The translations under genes were made by a program, and so were the position numbers. This document shows positions 10,840 through 23,059 of a DNA stretch of 64,000 nucleotides, in pieces. A model generated the notes under the pieces. The model ran no database searches and was not told where the DNA came from. It worked only from the letters and a program-made list of their open reading frames with translations. Source of the stretch: Chondrosia reniformis (taxonomy: Eukaryota; Porifera; Demospongiae; Chondrillida; Chondrillidae); NCBI GenBank assembly GCA_947172415.1, contig OX359200.1, forward strand, positions 2,501 through 66,500. Reading direction: 5' to 3'. Every line of letters begins with the position of its first letter. The first letter of the stretch is position 1.

Positions 10840-11738
10840 TGTACTGACGTGGAGAGCCTGTTTCGGGCTGTACCCACCAACATTTAATTAATACTATGGT
10901 GTGACAGTTGGAAGTGGAGGGCCTGTTTCGGGCTGTACCCACCAACATGTAATTAAAACTATGGTGTGACAGTTGGAAGTGGAGGGCCTGTTTCGGGCTG
11001 TACCCACCAACATGTAATTAAAACTATGGTGTGACAGTTGGAAGTGGAGGGCCTGTTTCGGGCTGTACCCACCAACATTTAATTAAAACTATGGTGTGAC
11101 AGTTGGAAGTGGAGGGCCTGTTTCGGGCTGTACCCACCAACATGTAATTAAAACTATGGTGTGATAGTTGGAAGTGGAGAGCCTGTTTCGGGCTGTACCC
11201 ACCAACATTTAATTAAAACTATGGTGTGACAGTTGGAAGTGGAGGGCCTGTTTCGGGCTGTACCCACCAACATTCGATTAAAACTATGGTGTGATAGTTG
11301 GAAGTGGAGAGCCTGTTTCGGGCTGTACCCACCAAAATGTAATTAAAACTATGGTGTGACAGTTGGAAGTGGAGGGCCTGTTTCGGGCTGTACCCACCAA
11401 CATTTAATTAAAACTATGGTGTGATAGTTGGAAGTGGAGGGCCTGTTTCGGGCTGTACCCACCAACATGTAATTAAAACTATGGTGTGATAGTTGGAAGT
11501 GGAGGGCCTGTTTCGGGCTGTACCCACCAAAATGTAATTAAAACTATGGTGTGACAGTTGGAAGTGGAGGGCCTGTTTCGGGCTGTACCCACCAACATGT
11601 AATTAAAACTATGGTGTGACAGTTGGAAGTGGAGAGCCTGTTTCGGGCTGTACCCACCAACATGTAATTAAAACTATGGTGTGATAGTTGGAAGTGGAGG
11701 GCCTGTTTCGGGCTGTACCCACCAACATGTAATTAAAA
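10840..11738. repeat. 65-bp satellite, ~14 copies
   Basis: The core GCCTGTTTCGGGCTGTACCC recurs every 65 bp at 10856, 10921, 10986 and so on to 11701 (14 copies). Copies differ at only a few sites, for example GACAG/GATAG and ACATGT/ACATTT. A diverged relative (GCCTGTTTTTGGCTGTACC) lies at about 12239. The core is itself an imperfect inverted repeat. Confidence 0.92.
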
Positions 11739-12934
11739 GCTGCAGCATAATTCACTTCTTGACTTTCGCCGAGCACATGCAGCTTCACTCAAGAAAGAAC
11801 ATCACTAATTATCCTTAAGTGGACAATACAGTGTGGTGTACTTCAAAAAGTGAACCTAACATGGCTTCCATTGTTTATTGAACTTTTCCTACACCATATA
11901 AGGCACATTGTGTACTGCATGAAATTATTCAATTCTTCTATATGTAAGGCCAGTTTTATTACTATATACTGCAAGCTCACGTCACTATAGTAGATGTGAG
12001 TAATATTTTTGTTGCATTGCGTATTTAAAAAGAGACGTTTTGGGTTCTACGTACTAGTTGCATCATTATTACCGAGCGGTATAGCGAGGTTAATTGTTTC
12101 TGTCGCAAGGGGAGTCGGATCGAGGTTGCCCACGTACATAATTGCCTAAAGGTGTGGCAAAGAATGTTTTGGTTCACTTTAGGCCCATATCTAAACTTTG
12201 TGTTAAGTGTGGCTAAAATGACTATGGGAATGTGGCAAGCCTGTTTTTGGCTGTACCTATTCTCCATTAACATCATTTACAGTTACTCCATCATTAATTT
12301 CTATAGCATGCAATCATATCAGGTCGTTTTGGAAGGAAGGACTAGGGCAGGAAGGATGGTTCTACAAACAAGACAACACTGGTTGAATAGAATAACATTT
12401 TAACAAACTTTTTTACTGTTCTACACTTACATCCATTTTAATTGTTACTAAAATACTTCTTTGTTACATATCTGGAATCCTAATTAAACAAACATGTAGT
12501 CTAGTGAATGCATCGTATACCATAGCTAGATCGTTACAGGTAGTTAGCTACGTTGATAACTAGCTCACTTGAGGAGAAAATCCAAAACTCAACATTCTTC
12601 ACAAAAAACACTGGTTGAAGTCTTCAACACTGTGACAGAAAGGTTTTACAAAACGTCATCCTCGCCATAACCGTGGCACATCTGATGTACAAATACCTCA
12701 GAATCCATTTTACCGGAGTATCATTAATATTATTCATAGTTATTTTAAGACATTCCAAATGACTTCACAGTTAAAAGCAACGCTGTTTACCTCAGTAAAC
12801 GCTATGATAACTTACGTAAACGTTTGGCAATTTGCGTAAACGAACCGTTGCGTAAACTTTTGTAAACTTTTGTGAACTACTAGTTTACACAACATTGTGA
12901 ACTGGTGTAAACTACTTTATTTTTTGCAGTGCTA

Positions 12935-13735
12935 TTTATTATTTTAGCAGTAGTCCTGCCACCTATAAGATGACGCAGACAACGACAACAGTGGCAGCGA
13001 TTGATAAGGTTAAGGGCAAGAAGACGAATTGAAGACTTTCGAAATAATCAAGAAAGAACTGCAAAGCTTATTTTTAAGGTAGAAAACGAAAGCCAGCCGA
13101 GCGTCCGCCATTTTGTTGACAGATATTTCCTACGTGTACATGTACGTAACAATTTCAGAATTAGGACCACCTCAAAATTAAGACCAAAAATGTGGTCCCA
13201 AAGGTGGTCACATTTGTGAGGTTCCACTGTATTTTATTTACATTGTATTTTAAAACATGCATTTTCATAGTGCTGAAAAGTTTCCAAGAACCCCATATTG
13301 TTCTTATAGTGAAAGGAATATCTTCAGAATAGAGCAATGAAACGAAAAAAGCTAGCCTCTGTAATTTTATAGGCGTTGTTATGGACAATCGGTATATAAA
13401 TTTATTCTCCTTGTATTATAAACAACGCGGTAATTGAAATATAAAATACGAAAATGGCCATTAACCGTATTCGGGTAGATCGCCCTTGAAGATGGTTTAT
13501 GGTAGCCTGACCAATCGTTTTCCAACGTGATCTAGATATACTAAAGCTTCTTCGCTGTAAGTTTCAAATCTGTATCTTATTTCTTTCTCGAGTTATAACC
13601 ACAAAGACGGCGGCGGCCATTTTAGGAAGTTTATGGTTAGGTGTACCGCATATATATATATTAATCAGTTCTACTATAATCTATCATCTCCAGTTACCGT
13701 GATTTGGTACAGGTATATATCACATAATTGCTGTA
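12935..13735. other. Gene-free stretch with a pogo/Tigger-like end
   Basis: I see no gene. Around 13160-13231 the sequence reads TTAGGACCACC...GGTGGTC...GAGGTTCCACTG and then TA. This matches the usual right end of pogo/Tigger elements (reverse complement CAGTGGAACCTC next to a TA target). The matching left end was not found, so this is a relic. The rest is AT-rich, with a GGCGGCGGCCATTTT motif near 13610. Confidence 0.45.
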
Positions 13736-13738
13736 AAA

Positions 13739-16700
13739 TCATTTGCAAACAAAAGAATGGTCAATAACAAAGTATCGATTCTTTTGCAAAAGTGTTCCTG
13801 TGTTTGTCTGTGGTTCAGTTTTAGGAGAGCAGAGTGAATCCACATTAACTTTCTGTAGCCTGTTACAAATGTCTGTAACACAGTTTATTGGTGGATCATC
13901 TTGGCCAAAGGGATCCAAAACCTGAGAAGACATTGGAATGTTCAGGCAGTGTAGATTGTTAACCAGGTATTCAGAGACATATTTTCCAGAACGGAAGTGT
14001 TTTCCTGAAGCTGTAAATTTTAAAGATATAATATTTCCCACACTTGTACATACAGTGTACATATTTATAGGCATCACAGACCAATTGCAAGTGAAGTCTC
14101 CCTCTCTGGGTGGCATCTACTGCAGTGTGTATCCCCTAACCTAACTAAACCAGCAAACCTAAAGGAAGAGCAAGGGTTAGACTTACGCATGTCAGAGAGT
14201 AGGTTCAGCTTTACATACATTCATATATAGTACGTACGTATATATCAATGTTGAAGAACATGGCTGCTTGATTTGTAATGCACTAACTTGTGAATATGTG
14301 GCAGGTGTAAAACTGTGTTCCTGGGTCTGTCATCAGTGACCTTTTCCCTAGCCATCTTTGGAGTGGAGGGCTTTTGTTTTGCTAATCTCCTTGCATGCTC
14401 ACGCTCCAAATAGTACTTAATCACTTCAACTGGATCAGTCGATTGAAGAGCATCTTCTGCAGGTGAGAAATATACAATAAATGATTGACAATCTAGGCAA
14501 TTAGCAATAAATAAACTGACCTCTCAACTTGAGTAAGTCTTTATTCATCTTTGTATTACTTGATGGTAAAATTCTTTCCCTCCTTAGATATACAATATTT
14601 AGAATTACGTATGTATCTTTAAATCACAAACAAACACTGACACATTGAGGGATACTCACATACTTTATTTTTTTAAATTTCAAAACCTCAAAGTACTGTA
14701 CAGCCCAAGAAGACAGCCACTCGAAGCAGCAGGAAAAGTCCTTGTTTTCACGTCTCCACTCTTCAGTTAATTGTTGCAGGTAATTGTTCTCATCACTTAT
14801 GCCAATACTTTTCAGATAGTACATTATATTCCTAAAAGGAATACACAATAAAACATGTGGTAGCATCCATGCACTTGTTCATAGCAACTGCATGAGGTTT
14901 GTATAGGTTAGCTTGTTTATTAATTATAGGCACTGTTTTCATGGGGTCAGTTGAGATGCTATGATTTGCTTACAGACACGCCCATCAATCTACAGACACG
15001 CCCATCAACCTGCAGACACACCCATCAACCTGCAGACACACCCATCAACCTGCAGACACACCCATCAACCTGCAGACACACCCATCAACCTGCAGACACA
15101 CCCATCAACCTGCAGACACACCCATCAACCTGTAGACACACCCATCAACCTGCAGACACACCCATCAACCTGCAGACACACCCATCAACCTGCAGACACA
15201 CCCATCAACCTGCAGACACACCCATCAACCTACTGTATCTCCAAATCTCCATGTGTCATAATGAACAAGAGAAGTGCCATGAACTGGTGTGACATAAATT
15301 TAGCTGTAAATAGATATTTCAATGTGTTTAGCACAAATTGTTTATGACTCCAATCACATGACTGCTGCAATGAGTCCATTAGATGTTGCACCAACAAGGC
15401 ACTGAAACTACTACTCTCAATCCAAAGAATATCCCTTTGTTTGTGTAACAGCAACACTGCCTAAAGAAAAACTAAATTATAATCATATACATATACCAAC
15501 TCCACTTAAACATCACGAACTTCAACAATGCTCCCTTTTATCTGGATGTCTGCCTTTGGAATACACATCAGTAGAGTTGTCACAAACTTTGATACTGACC
15601 AAGGCTTTGGAAATACCTTTGGGAGACACGTTAATAGTTTAACACGACAAGAAAATGTTAATAATGCTTACTTTAGAGGATGCATTTGGGAACAATTGCT
15701 CAAACCACTTTTGACCAATGAACTGACTAATGTATTCAGGGAGTGGTGTAGCAGGTGGTGTCACGGGCTTGGGTGGAGGTGAAGGACTTTGAGGGGGTGG
15801 GGTGGGAGTCTTCAGTCTACTACAGAGATTGAGCACATATGAGAAGTGGTACAGAGACTTCCACACGATACTTACGTACTTTGGAGGAGTACAAGGCTTG
15901 GGTGGACGAGTGACTCTCTTCTCTACTTTAATTGTTGTTCTCACTTCCTGTGGTGGCTGTCAAGGGAGGTACGTAAATGTAGCACACCTTTTATGATAGT
16001 TGGCCACTTACAGGTGAAGGAGTCGGGGGTGGACTGGGAGTGGGAGTGACTGGTGGTGTGTCCTCAAAATCCCTGTTTAGTAGGTCCTTCATTTTCTTGA
16101 AAAATTCATTGTCTTCTTCTTCAGACCCCTCTTGGTCTAATGAAAGCTGTAGTCATATAAGTACGTAATAGAGTATTGTTATACTATTTTGAGTACCTTC
16201 TTAACATGCAGACCAGGGCTGTATGCAGAACATCCCCCCCTTCTGTGCAGCCCTGCAGACCATTTAGTATTTTACAAAAGTTACCCTTTTTCTGCTAGCA
16301 AATTTTGAAATATCCTCATCTGAGAGGCCCTGGGCCTCCCACTCGCTGGCCAGGGCTACATCACTCTGATTCTTTCGCAGCTGTTGCAGTATAACTGAAT
16401 TAGGCAGCATACAGTCAGTGGCCAAGGGGTATGGAGGATCAAAGGCAGACAGGGGAGGGAAAAACCTTCGCAAAGGACCCCTCTTGTAAGGCTCATCTGT
16501 GCACAATGAAACAGTTTGTACGTACGTATGGATTAGAAAATAACATCTAAACACATTTGATTCTACAAATTATATTGTGCAATCTTACTAAAAGTATTTT
16601 CCACCTGTTTCTCATCTTCAGGGAACTAACATAAAGAGAAAACAATGTTATATTGTTTGTCTAATATTTAGACAGCAAACCTGTAGCTCCATTCTCTTAA

Positions 16701-19700
16701 AAGGCAGAACCGAACTCAAAAGATTATTCCACATGGCTCTACGCTGACTGCCCTTCAGCTTGACAGAGTGCTGTCTCCTGGGCTTCAGAAGGCCATCTCG
16801 AATCATCTTCAGTTCGCTATCCTGACTCCTGAGGTCTGCTATACACTGAAAAGAAGAATGCCACATTTGCATACGTACGTACGTATGAGGCTGCAGCTGT
16901 TTCAGACACTAACCTTGGCTTTTTTGCCCGCAGCCAAATTTATAAGTAGTGTCTCTTCTTCAGAAAGGCCACCTTTATATGAAAACCTGTTAAAATGACT
17001 CAGGAGTATGTAGATTGCACGGCCAACTAAGAGTATACTGACTGGTTAATCTTTTTTAAAGATTTGGTTAATCTCTCCCTGTCCTCTAGTGGGAGACTTT
17101 CCACATCATCAGCAAAGTCTATTTCCACATCTTGAAGAAGTTCAGGAAAAGCAATTGCAACCATTTGCTTTAACAGCTTATCGGGTAGATCTAGGATGCA
17201 ACAGATTTAGCTATAATCATATGACAGTCTAAGGGATGCATGTAACTTACATTTATCATGGGGTACGTGATGTAAGTGTCCTTGACTGGCAAACACAAGG
17301 TCCCCCTGAGGCGAGCCAAAGACCACACTCTCTGGGACAGAAGTCAATTGGAGCACTCTACAAGACAATGGACCAGATCAATCTGCACAGACCACACGTA
17401 CATAGACATACCTGAGTGGGTGGTTGTCCTCAGTCCAGATTCTGAGGGTACAATCTTCAGAGGACGAAATGAAAATATTCAGTGTTTCAAGGAAGTCTAA
17501 GCTGGTGATTCTGTTCAAATGTGACATTCCACTGCACTGACTGTAACAATCTGCAGTATGACATTAAGAGATTGTCAACTAGTTAAACTGTACCTGGGTA
17601 TCCATGTTACTCCTCACTGAGTGTGGTTAAGTCAAATATGGTAATTGAAAATGTGGCAGATTCTTCATCATTAACTGCTACACACAGTCTGTGCTTGCTC
17701 TTGCAGACAAGGCTGGGAACTCCATCAGTTAAAAAGCAACTCTTCCTTGTGAGTGCCTCCTCACTTGAGTGTGGGAAGATGTGCCACAGCACCACAGTAC
17801 AATCTGATAAAAGGAGGACAATTAGTAATGAGAGACTGTCTGCTTGTAAGGGGTGCTATTTAACAATCAAGTTGGCTGCACTCAATTAAACCATCATTAG
17901 CTACACCTGGAAATGCTTTTCTATATACATACCTTGTCCTGTGACTACAACTGTATTATCACTTTCAAAACAGGTAATGCTAGTCACACGATGGTCATGT
18001 GATTTGACACTATGTAAAACTTTTCCAGTCATGGGATCAAGTATTCCAATGTACCCTGTTTCCATTCCAACCAATACCAATATAGTCCCACCGAAGAAGT
18101 CATCCACAGTTTTCCTTTTATAACTAGGAAGATCTTCATTAGCTTCTACTGCCAGAGCCAGCCACTTATCTTGCATCAATGTTTGACTTATAGACTCCTG
18201 CAGATTGGAAAGAGTATCAAGTGTCATACAGAGAGATCCCCATTATACAAGGCTCCTACCTGGTCCATACACTATACAAGGCTCCTACCTGGTCCATCAC
18301 TATACAAGGCTCCTACCTGGTCCATACACTATACAAGGCTCCTACCTGGTCCATACACTATACAAGGCTCCTACCTGGTCCATACACTATACAAGGCTCC
18401 TACCTGGTCCATACACTATACAAGGTTCCTACCTGGTCCATACACTATACAAGGCTCCTACCTGGTCCATCACTGACTGGTAAAGACCAAAACAGGCAAT
18501 GTTGGGTGCCTTCCACCTCGTTAGCAGAGAACATGGATTTGTCGATGTGTCAAAGAGCAAGCATTCTCTATCCTCAGTGAGAGTGAGCAACTGCCTGGAG
18601 GAGGGGAGAGCCATTGAGGATCTGACCCGCACTGTAAGGGGCAGCAGAGTAGTGGTAATGACAGCTCCACTGGCAGGGGACACCAGTGGGATGGTGGAGT
18701 CACCACAGTTGACTGCTATCCGATGGGGGAACTACGTACAAGTGATGAGACATACGTACTTATGGAACATGCAATAAAGCACTAAATCTCACTCTAGCAT
18801 GTCTGTTGATTGCCATGGACTCCACTTTGGACCTACACAGGGTAATACTTGAGCTACAATCTGACCATACACATGTTGTGGCCTTTGTCAGAGTACATAC
18901 GTACGTACATTAATAAAACGGTCACTTGTCTTTTGAAAGGATCATCTTTCGAGACTGAAGAAGACCCTCAGGGTCAAAACCTCTGACAGCCAAGAAGAAA
19001 CAAAACTGCATCTTTAGATGATCCATTCAAAAGATAAGTTCCAGCAGTTAGAAGGAATCCCTAATCTATTAACTGTCACTTGGTTGGAACCAATAGAATC
19101 ATGATAGCATACACATACGTACGTATGTATGTAAATAAGTTTGTATACATCCCTGTGTACTTACCATAAGAGTGTATGTAAAGTTGACAAATGTTGGACT
19201 GTCCAAAAGATAATATTCGTTTTTGATCTGGATATAATGTCCTTTCTTTCAGGTTCTGCATAGAACTGCAACACCTCACCTCCAGGAGACAGCCTAGGGA
19301 GAGGAGGGGGACACAGCTATTGACAGCTCAGCAGGGGCTGCCTCCCACTCACACTTCCGCCTCATCCATGCTCTCCAGGTTCCACAGCTTCAGCGTTCCA
19401 TCTAGTGAGGAGGACATCACGTGAGCTCCGAGTGGGTACATACTGATGTGAGTGAGTGCAGCCAGATGACTGACAAAGCTGGCCACAAGCTGCCAGGTGG
19501 AGTTCCACACACAAACTGCAGCAGAGAGAGGACAGGTGGATAACGTGCACTAGTACAGTAGAGAGAGGACAGATGGATAATGTGCACTAGTGCAGTAGAG
19601 AGAGGACAGATGGATAACGTGCACTAGTACAGTAGAGAGAGGACAGATGGATAACGTGCACTAGTACAGTAGAGAGAGGACAGATGGATAACGTGCACTA

Positions 19701-20937
19701 GTACAGTAGAGAGAGGACAGATGGATAACATGCACTAGTACAGTAGAGAGAGGACAGATGGATAACGTGCACTAGTACAGTAGAGAGAGGACAGATGGAT
19801 AACGTGCACTAGTGCAGTAGAGAGAGGACAGATGGATAACATGCACTAGTGTATCACTAGTGTATCTCACTTGTTCCATCACAAGCTCCTGTTAACAGGT
19901 ACCACAGAGGTCGAAAGTAGTAAACACTACAAAACAGAACAGTCCACGTACGTACATGTGATACGGATATGGACACACAATAGACACAGACCTTGTTATG
20001 GTAGATATGTGCAGGTCCTCTAAGTCAGCAAGTAGTTCACCCGACACAAGATAATGGATTTTGACTCCACAATCAACAACTGAGAAACATCTTTGCTCCT
20101 TTCCAGGAACCTGCTCCAGATGAATCAGCTGCACACTATCACTCTGCCCTAGTCCTTCCTGAACATGTACAGAGAGACATTAGCACCGCATCTCAGCAAT
20201 GCAATCTTCATGTAGCAACTCACAGTGATGGGAGATCTGGGAGAGATCACTTTGCCTCCCTTGCGAAATAGCCAGGTCTGCAGCAGGAACACGTTCACTC
20301 AAAGCGCCTGGACATTTAGAGATTGCGTCATCGCTTACCAAAATGTAACCTTTACCAAAAGTGACTATCTCCCCAGATGACTCGTTATGGACAATCCTGC
20401 CGAACATATACAAACACGATTGTATTGACAACTGCATATACATACGTGTGTGTCACCTCAATAAACCAAACAGCGTCACACAAACAGCTTACCCTGTGAA
20501 CGCCCTCGGAGACTCTGCTTCGTATGTACTTTGAAATGCTGCATCCAGTAACTACATGAAACACATTTACAAGAAGCATCACACGTCATCATCTCCAGGC
20601 ACGCGACCGAACGTACATGTATCCTGTCCGCAGTAGTTCCAGCATAACAACCATATTTCGGAACGGCAAGAAGAGATTTCAGGTTTTTTAGTGTCTGGAA
20701 TCTCTCGATTAGAAAGAGTGGCCTGTCCTGAGACATAAAATGCTTCCTTCTAGAAGGATTCCGTCGAATTACTTGCACTTGCCCACCATCGTGTAATACA
20801 ACGTGGCGATTTTCCTTTATATCACATATGAAGCTTAAGATATCGTCTTCGAAAGAAAGTTCGTCCGTTCTGAGAGTTCCGTGACGAATTAGGATCCCTT
20901 CCTCGACTAAACTACTGGTGCTCCCTTCGTCGGCCAT
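13739..20937 (-). CDS. Large WD40-repeat protein, WDR87/WDR97-like
   Basis: A many-exon gene read from MADEGSTSS (ATG at 20937) to a stop near 13739. The N-terminal two thirds are WD40 repeats, for example HVMSSSLDGTLKLWNLE (about 19380), HDHRVTSITCFESDNTVV (about 17980) and FISSSEDCTLRIWTEDN (about 17450). The C-terminal part is a charged and proline-rich tail (PPTPTPSPPPTPS near 16040) with RRFFPPLSAFDPPYPL near 16440, followed by helical segments. A long WD40 protein with this kind of tail recalls WDR87/WDR97, a ciliated-tissue family, but I am not certain of the orthology. Introns contain three minisatellites. The start is 111 bp from the divergent ZDHHC start, implying a shared promoter. 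The C-terminal exons (13.7-15.5 kb) are the least secure. An upstream Met at 21030 exists, but MADEG is the more natural start. Confidence 0.7.
14971..15232. repeat. 20-bp intronic minisatellite (WD40 gene)
   Basis: About 13 copies of CTGCAGACACACCCATCAAC in an intron of the WD40 gene. The first two copies are diverged (ACAGACACGCCCATCAATCT type). Confidence 0.92.
18242..18476. repeat. 29-bp intronic minisatellite (WD40 gene)
   Basis: Eight copies of a unit starting TATACAAGGCTCCTACCTGG and ending TCCATACAC; two copies carry the shorter CATCAC. Each unit contains CCTACCTGG, which on the minus coding strand reads CCAGGTAGG and resembles a donor site, so it may affect splicing. Confidence 0.9.
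19520..19860. repeat. 37-bp intronic minisatellite (WD40 gene)
   Basis: Nine copies of a unit beginning TAGAGAGAGGACAGATGGAT and ending AACGTGCACTAGTACAG, with ACGTG/ACATG/ATGTG and TACAG/TGCAG variants. Confidence 0.92.
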
Positions 20938-21048
20938 TTTGACGTTGCTAAGGTTACTGATAATGTGGGCGTGTCTAGGAAGATGATTAATTAAATGGCT
21001 GCCATAGAAAAGTCCTAATTTCTCACGCAAAGTTGAGTTTATCGTCCA
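20938..21048. promoter_or_regulatory. Divergent promoter, WD40 gene / ZDHHC
   Basis: Only 111 bp separate the two opposite start codons, so one bidirectional promoter must serve both genes. No TATA box is evident. Confidence 0.6.
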
Positions 21049-22713
21049 ATGAGCGAAGGTGATTTGGAAGAAATGCGTAGAATGGATGATGGAAGTAAAT
21101 GGTTCGTCAAAGATCCCTGTGGCATAGCCTGTGCTATAGTGACGTATACTCTAGTGGTATACGGAATGTTTACTTTTTTTACTGTTTTACTTCCGCCATT
21201 TGTGGGCTTTTGGAGTTTGATAAACTCACTTATATTCGGTTCATTCGCTGTCTTAGCAGTTATTTGTCATTACAAATCAATGTGCACGGAGCCAGTAAGT
21301 TTCCCGCAAACACTGATCACACATTACCTGGTAATGAACGACACGTAATGTCATTCTGTTGTAGGGTATAGTACAGAGAGAACCGATCTCGGAGGATGAG
21401 GTACTGATGCGCCATCAGCAAGGAGAGAAGATTCGCTACTGTAAGAAGTGCAAGAGTGTGAAGCCAGATCGAGCCCACCACTGCAGCACATGCGACAGAT
21501 GCATTCGTAGGATGGACCACCACTGTCCCTGGGTCAACAACTGCGTCGGAGAGAATAACCAAAAGTACTTTGTTCTCTTTACTGTGAGTCTCTATTGTGT
21601 GATGTACTGTGAGTCTATACCGTGTGATGTACTGTGAATTAAATTTTCCAGCTGTACATAATGATGATGTCAATTCATGGTCTATTGACAATACTGTGGT
21701 TCTTTGTCAAATGTGCTTCCCAAGACTTTACTGGTTAGTACTCTCGTCCAACCACAAACTGTTCTCATTCCACCATCCCACCCAATAGCGTGTGATGCAT
21801 GGTACCCCGGACCAATGGTATTCATTTTTACACTGATGGGAGTTTTTGAAGGATTTCTCTTTGCTCTGTTCACTTGCATGATGTTTCTGTCGCAGATTCA
21901 TGCAATAGCAACAGATGAAACTGTAAGTCATTCCTGGATAGTAGTTACACACCCACCTCCCAATGAACCACGCCCACTTTAATAAGACACACCCACCTCC
22001 CAATGAACCACGCCCACTTTAATAAGACACACCCACTACCCAATGACCATGCCCACTTTAATAAGACACACCCACCACCCAATGACCATGCCCACTTTAA
22101 TAAGACACACCCACCACCCAATGACCATGCCCACTTTAATAAGACACACCCACCACCCAATGACCATGCCCACTTTAATAAGACACACCCACCTCCCAAT
22201 GAACCACGCCCACTTTAATAAGACACACCCACCACCCAATGACCATGCCCACTTTAATAAGACACACCCACCACCCAATGACCATGCCCACTTTAATAAG
22301 ACACACCCACCTCCCAATGAACCACGCCCATTTTAATAAGACACACCCACCACCCAATGACCATGCCCACTTTAATAAGACACACCCACCACCCAATGAC
22401 CATGCCCACTTTAATAAGACACACCCACCACCCAATGACCATGCCCACTTTAATAAGACACACCCACCACCCAATGACCATGCCCACTTTAATAAGACAC
22501 ACCCACCACCCATTGGACCACGCCCACTTTAATAAGACACACCCATCTCCCTATCTTTAGGGCATCGAGGCACTAAAGCAAGAGCACAGAAGTCGACTGA
22601 CATGGTACGACAGCTTTAGTGAAGTCTTTGGCAGTCCATTTGGAATCAAGTGGTTTTCTCCGTTCACTCCATCTATAAACTCCCCAAGGCACAGATTAAC
22701 AGTCAATGTGTAA
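21049..22713 (+). CDS. ZDHHC: DHHC palmitoyltransferase, ZDHHC3/7-like
   Basis: Five exons (21049-21294, 21365-21583, 21652-21733, 21789-21922, 22561-22713) join in frame. The protein is a Golgi-type S-palmitoyltransferase that transfers palmitate to cysteines of membrane-associated proteins. It begins [12 protein letters not shown], then [13 protein letters not shown], which is characteristic of ZDHHC3/7. Two membrane segments precede a zinc-binding cysteine-rich domain ([32 protein letters not shown]) with the catalytic DHHC intact, and two more membrane segments follow. The C-terminal tail includes WFSPFTPS. Exon 5 is separated by a 638-bp intron that is almost entirely minisatellite. It shares a divergent promoter with the WD40 gene. 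Confidence 0.92.
21942..22551. repeat. 39-bp minisatellite filling ZDHHC intron 4
   Basis: About 15 copies of a 39-bp unit made of AATAAGACACACCCACCACC followed by CAATGACCATGCCCACTTT. Variant copies read CCTCCCAATGAACCACGCCC. The 39-bp period keeps several frames open on both strands; these are not genes. Confidence 0.95.
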
Positions 22714-23059
22714 TTAGAACTGTGTTAACTGATCTTTAGCTGTCATAGTAAATTTACTTTTCAGTTTAGATAAAAATAATTTGTACAAAATCAGTAATTC
22801 ATTGTATACTACTTAAATAAAAGTTTCACAATCTTCTCTTTGAATACAAAACTTTACATTTCTTTGTAGAAAACGACATTACTAATTCCAATTACTTGAC
22901 ATATTTAAAGAGTTGACTTACATAATGGATTGGCGGGTTATTCTGTCCACTCAACAGAATTGACTGAACCTGATCTCTTTTCACGGTTGTCATTTTTTCT
23001 TATACTCCAAGTTCGACGAAAAGTTGTCAGTGATTTAAGTTTAAATGAAATTTTCTGCA
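22714..23059. terminator. ZDHHC 3' region with poly(A) signal
   Basis: An AATAAA hexamer at 22816-22821, about 100 bp past the ZDHHC stop, is the likely polyadenylation signal. The rest is AT-rich, separates the convergent ZDHHC and SOWAH genes, and shows no other feature. Confidence 0.55.

Larger units (their letters stand above)
8716..12931. mobile_element. Non-autonomous CACTA/EnSpm-like element carrying satellites
   Basis: The ends are inverted repeats CACTGCAAAAAATAA (left 8716-8730; right, as its complement, ending 12931), flanked by the 3-bp duplication CTA (8713-8715 and 12932-12934). CACTR ends and a 3-bp duplication fit the CACTA/EnSpm superfamily. Both subterminal zones are dense in TTTACA/TTTGTAC-type motifs (about 8735-8870 and 12790-12915), as is usual for that group. 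The 4.2-kb interior has no recognisable transposase. It holds a 90-bp and a 65-bp satellite array plus unassigned AT-rich DNA. Confidence 0.6.

Noticed and set aside
10727-10948. 73-codon minus-strand frame at the edge of the 65-bp satellite
   Set aside because: Half of it is satellite repeat; no recognisable domain.
22003-22560. Long open frames on both strands in the ZDHHC intron
   Set aside because: Artefact of the 39-bp minisatellite; the intron is bounded by good splice sites that join the ZDHHC exons.
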